This document shows positions 62,236 to 64,000 of a stretch of DNA of 64,000 nucleotides, one piece after another. Position numbers and translations under genes: made by a program. The first letter of the stretch is position 1; every line of letters starts with the position of its first letter. The stretch is from assembly GCA_037783415.1 (NCBI GenBank), contig JAZGTN010000214.1, forward strand, positions 434,001 through 498,000, in the 5' to 3' direction. This DNA is from Leptasterias polaris. Taxonomy: Eukaryota > Echinodermata > Asteroidea > Forcipulatida > Asteriidae. A model generated the notes under the pieces. That model worked only from the letters and a program-made list of their open reading frames with translations. It ran no database searches and was not told where the DNA came from.

Positions 62236-62775
62236 AGCCATGTTCGCATTGGACTTAATTTGGGTAAACTAACCGAGCATGATGGGTAACTTAACCATTT
62301 TAAGTCCAAGGCGAACAGCCCAGGAAATTTCCCTCCCAGGTAACTTACCCGACCCGAATGGGTAGTTTAACCGACCCACGTCTGCCCGGTTAAATTGACC
62401 AGGTCAGTTTAACCGAGCCGAAAAGTCCAGTGCGAACGCAATCAGGGTAAAAGCCGTCCCGGTAAAAAGCCACATCCGGTCCCCCGATCACCCGCCGCGC
62501 TACGTGATCGTGAGGTGACACGTCGTACTACACACGCACGTGTTTACACGGAAGCTCGGTTGCACTCATTGCATTCTCGCTGTCATGCACCCCGGTCAAA
62601 GGTCACTGCGATAGCGCCCTCTTGTGTTTGTCTTAGTTAGTCGGTATGTGTTTTACCGACCACGTCGGTTAGTTTACCCACGTCATTAATCCAAGTGCGG
62701 ACGCTGGTAAGTTTCCCCTTTTGGAATGTTAACCACTGTCTCGGTAAAACATTAATCCAATGCGAACACGGCTAA
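62236..62775. mobile_element. 540-bp GC-rich inverted-repeat element
   Basis: Ends AAAGCCATGTTCGCATTGGA and (right) TCCAATGCGAACACGGCTAAAG are complementary over about 22 bp. The interior repeats short AACCGAGC, TAACCGACC and CCAGTGCGAACGC motifs and is markedly richer in GC and CpG than its surroundings. No coding capacity. Confidence 0.78.
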
Positions 62776-63102
62776 AGAGTGCATGTGTGTTTTAACGTGG
62801 ACCTGAGTACAAAAGAGTTCCACATAATGTCGGGACTTGAAACACTATGTGGACTTACACACGTCCACACAGTGTTTTTTACAGTGTTGAAGAATAGGAT
62901 TTTCCTGAAGGACTGTCCACAGAGTGACAGCAAACAGAGCTGTGTGTGTGTGAGTAGGTAACCACATTCAAACCGGGAACCTATAACAAAAGAGGACAAT
63001 AGGTCCACGGTTGCTATCACAAAGGAAAGCATTGTGGTCCACGGTTGCTATCACAAAGAGTTGAACAAAGGAGGGTCCACGATTGCAGGCTGTTACAGAC
63101 TT

Positions 63103-63275
63103 GTGTGTGTGTGTGTGTTCTTACACATGTATGCATACTAATATGGGGTACTTTTAACAATGGAACAATGGACCCCACAAGGGAATTCTTCAGAAAAGGG
63201 AATAATAGAACAACAATAGCAGTACCCCACAAACCGGATTACCCGGCTGCACATGTGTGTGTGTGTGTGTGTTGG
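63103..63275. repeat. GT microsatellites flanking a GTGGGGTACTTTT element
   Basis: Two GTGTGTGTGT tracts (63103-63118 and 63255-63273) bracket a short palindromic element (TGGGGTACTTTTAACAATGG ... CAGTACCCCACA), related to 36245-36375. Confidence 0.7.
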
Positions 63276-64000
63276 TCATGACAAAAGCGCATAACTTTGT
63301 CAAAGCGGAAAAATAAACACGTAGGGCCATTGCAAATACTAACTTGCTCTCATACATAATACACTGTGTGTAAAATGTTTAGTAAAATGTAAGCAAGAAC
63401 AATGTGAAATGTAAGTATTTTAAGATACACAGCTGTTCAGGAACAGTGAAACAGAAACACAGTCATGCATATCTGTCAATGCTCAAAACATCTGAGATAA
63501 ATTCCACCTCAGCTGACCCGTCCAGATTCGCACCAAAAATGTATCCCCAGTTATGCAGAAAGGGGAGAAAGATCAAGAATTTCTGCATGTTCATTTTAAG
63601 TACTTCCATAGCCTGGTACTCTGCATATGGAGAACAGACCCAATTTGGCTTTGCAAAGCTGTGGCAAGAGCAGGCTACATATCTTTTTCTCTCTCTCTCT
63701 CTCTCTTTTGTTAACACACGGGAGTGGAGGGGGGAAAACAGATTGTGGAGATACTCAACTTGACTTTAAATTAAAAGCGGATGAACATGAAAGGATTGGG
63801 TTATAAAAGAAACGACTGAAGATGTGCATGGGGTGGGCCGACTGATTGGGGTGCAATGCAGATACGACTACTTAAAGTTTATCATGTGCTTTATAGACTG
63901 TAAATCCAGTAATACACATTTTATTCTCACCTGAAAAATATGAGCAGTGAATCACATAGATGGATTGATTTTAGATGGGATGTTGCTTCTCGCTAAGCCC

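Larger units (their letters stand above)
46563..64000. other. 17.4 kb upstream of the first recognised exon; no firm gene
   Basis: Probably a 5' intron and/or upstream flank of the tensin gene, because the exon at 46448 needs upstream coding sequence. Recognised: retroelement ends (46595-46745, 56260-56390), hairpin element (47640-48171), 52092-52933 inverted-repeat element, 3 x 38-bp tandem repeat (51840-51953), CAGGGTTCTCC element (58869-59155), TTTG microsatellite (61350-61460), 62236-62775 element, and a GT microsatellite near 63103. Stretches 48200-50500, 50700-51800, 53300-55300, 56400-57900 and 59200-61300 show no gene I can support. Confidence 0.55.

Noticed and set aside
63404..63763. 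119-codon plus-strand frame and a facing minus frame containing CHSFAKPNWVC
   Set aside because: The minus frame briefly suggested a C1-domain start, but the H-to-C spacing is wrong and the true C1 exon was found at 46448-46562.

Overview
The window is intron-rich eukaryotic genomic DNA. No bacterial or phage genes were seen. The high density of short interspersed repeats (palindromic elements opening GGGCCCAATTTCAT, elements with GGTATACGTTTGG-type ends, two tRNA-derived SINE types) together with the gene content fits an invertebrate deuterostome. An echinoderm, probably a sea star, is my best guess; this is inference from repeat style, not proof.

One gene accounts for essentially all coding sequence supported here. 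It is a tensin (focal-adhesion actin/integrin adaptor) on the minus strand, transcribed from high to low coordinates. I reconstructed 20 exons from 46562 down to position 1, about 7.5 kb of coding sequence or about 2,510 residues. All 19 internal junctions have GT/AG signals and all splice phases agree. In protein order it holds a complete zinc-binding C1 domain, a PTEN-like phosphatase domain with HC...P in place of the catalytic HC...R signature, a PTEN/tensin C2 domain with the family's conserved tail, and then a very long low-complexity region. That region includes one 3.9-kb exon with two in-frame coding minisatellites (6 units of 69 bp and 17 units of 66 bp). The C-terminal SH2 and PTB domains typical of tensins should lie beyond the left edge. 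The 5' end is not certain: no exon upstream of the C1 domain could be assigned, and it may lie in 46563-64000 or beyond the right edge.

Layout: 1-19145 holds the dense part of the gene (18 exons). 19146-27670 and 27710-45484 are two long introns, with one 39-bp exon between them. 45485-46562 holds the two C1 exons. 46563-64000 is upstream intron or flank with no firm gene. The non-coding part is mostly mobile-element debris: at least eight families of short inverted-repeat elements, tRNA-derived SINEs, and 3' ends of retroelements, one of which encodes a recognisable Penelope-like C-terminal fragment. Three insertions are informative: a 255-bp element with 9-bp target duplications (20703-20957), a 745-bp element flanked by TA inside an older SINE (30588-31332), and a 155-bp near-perfect hairpin (47757-47912).
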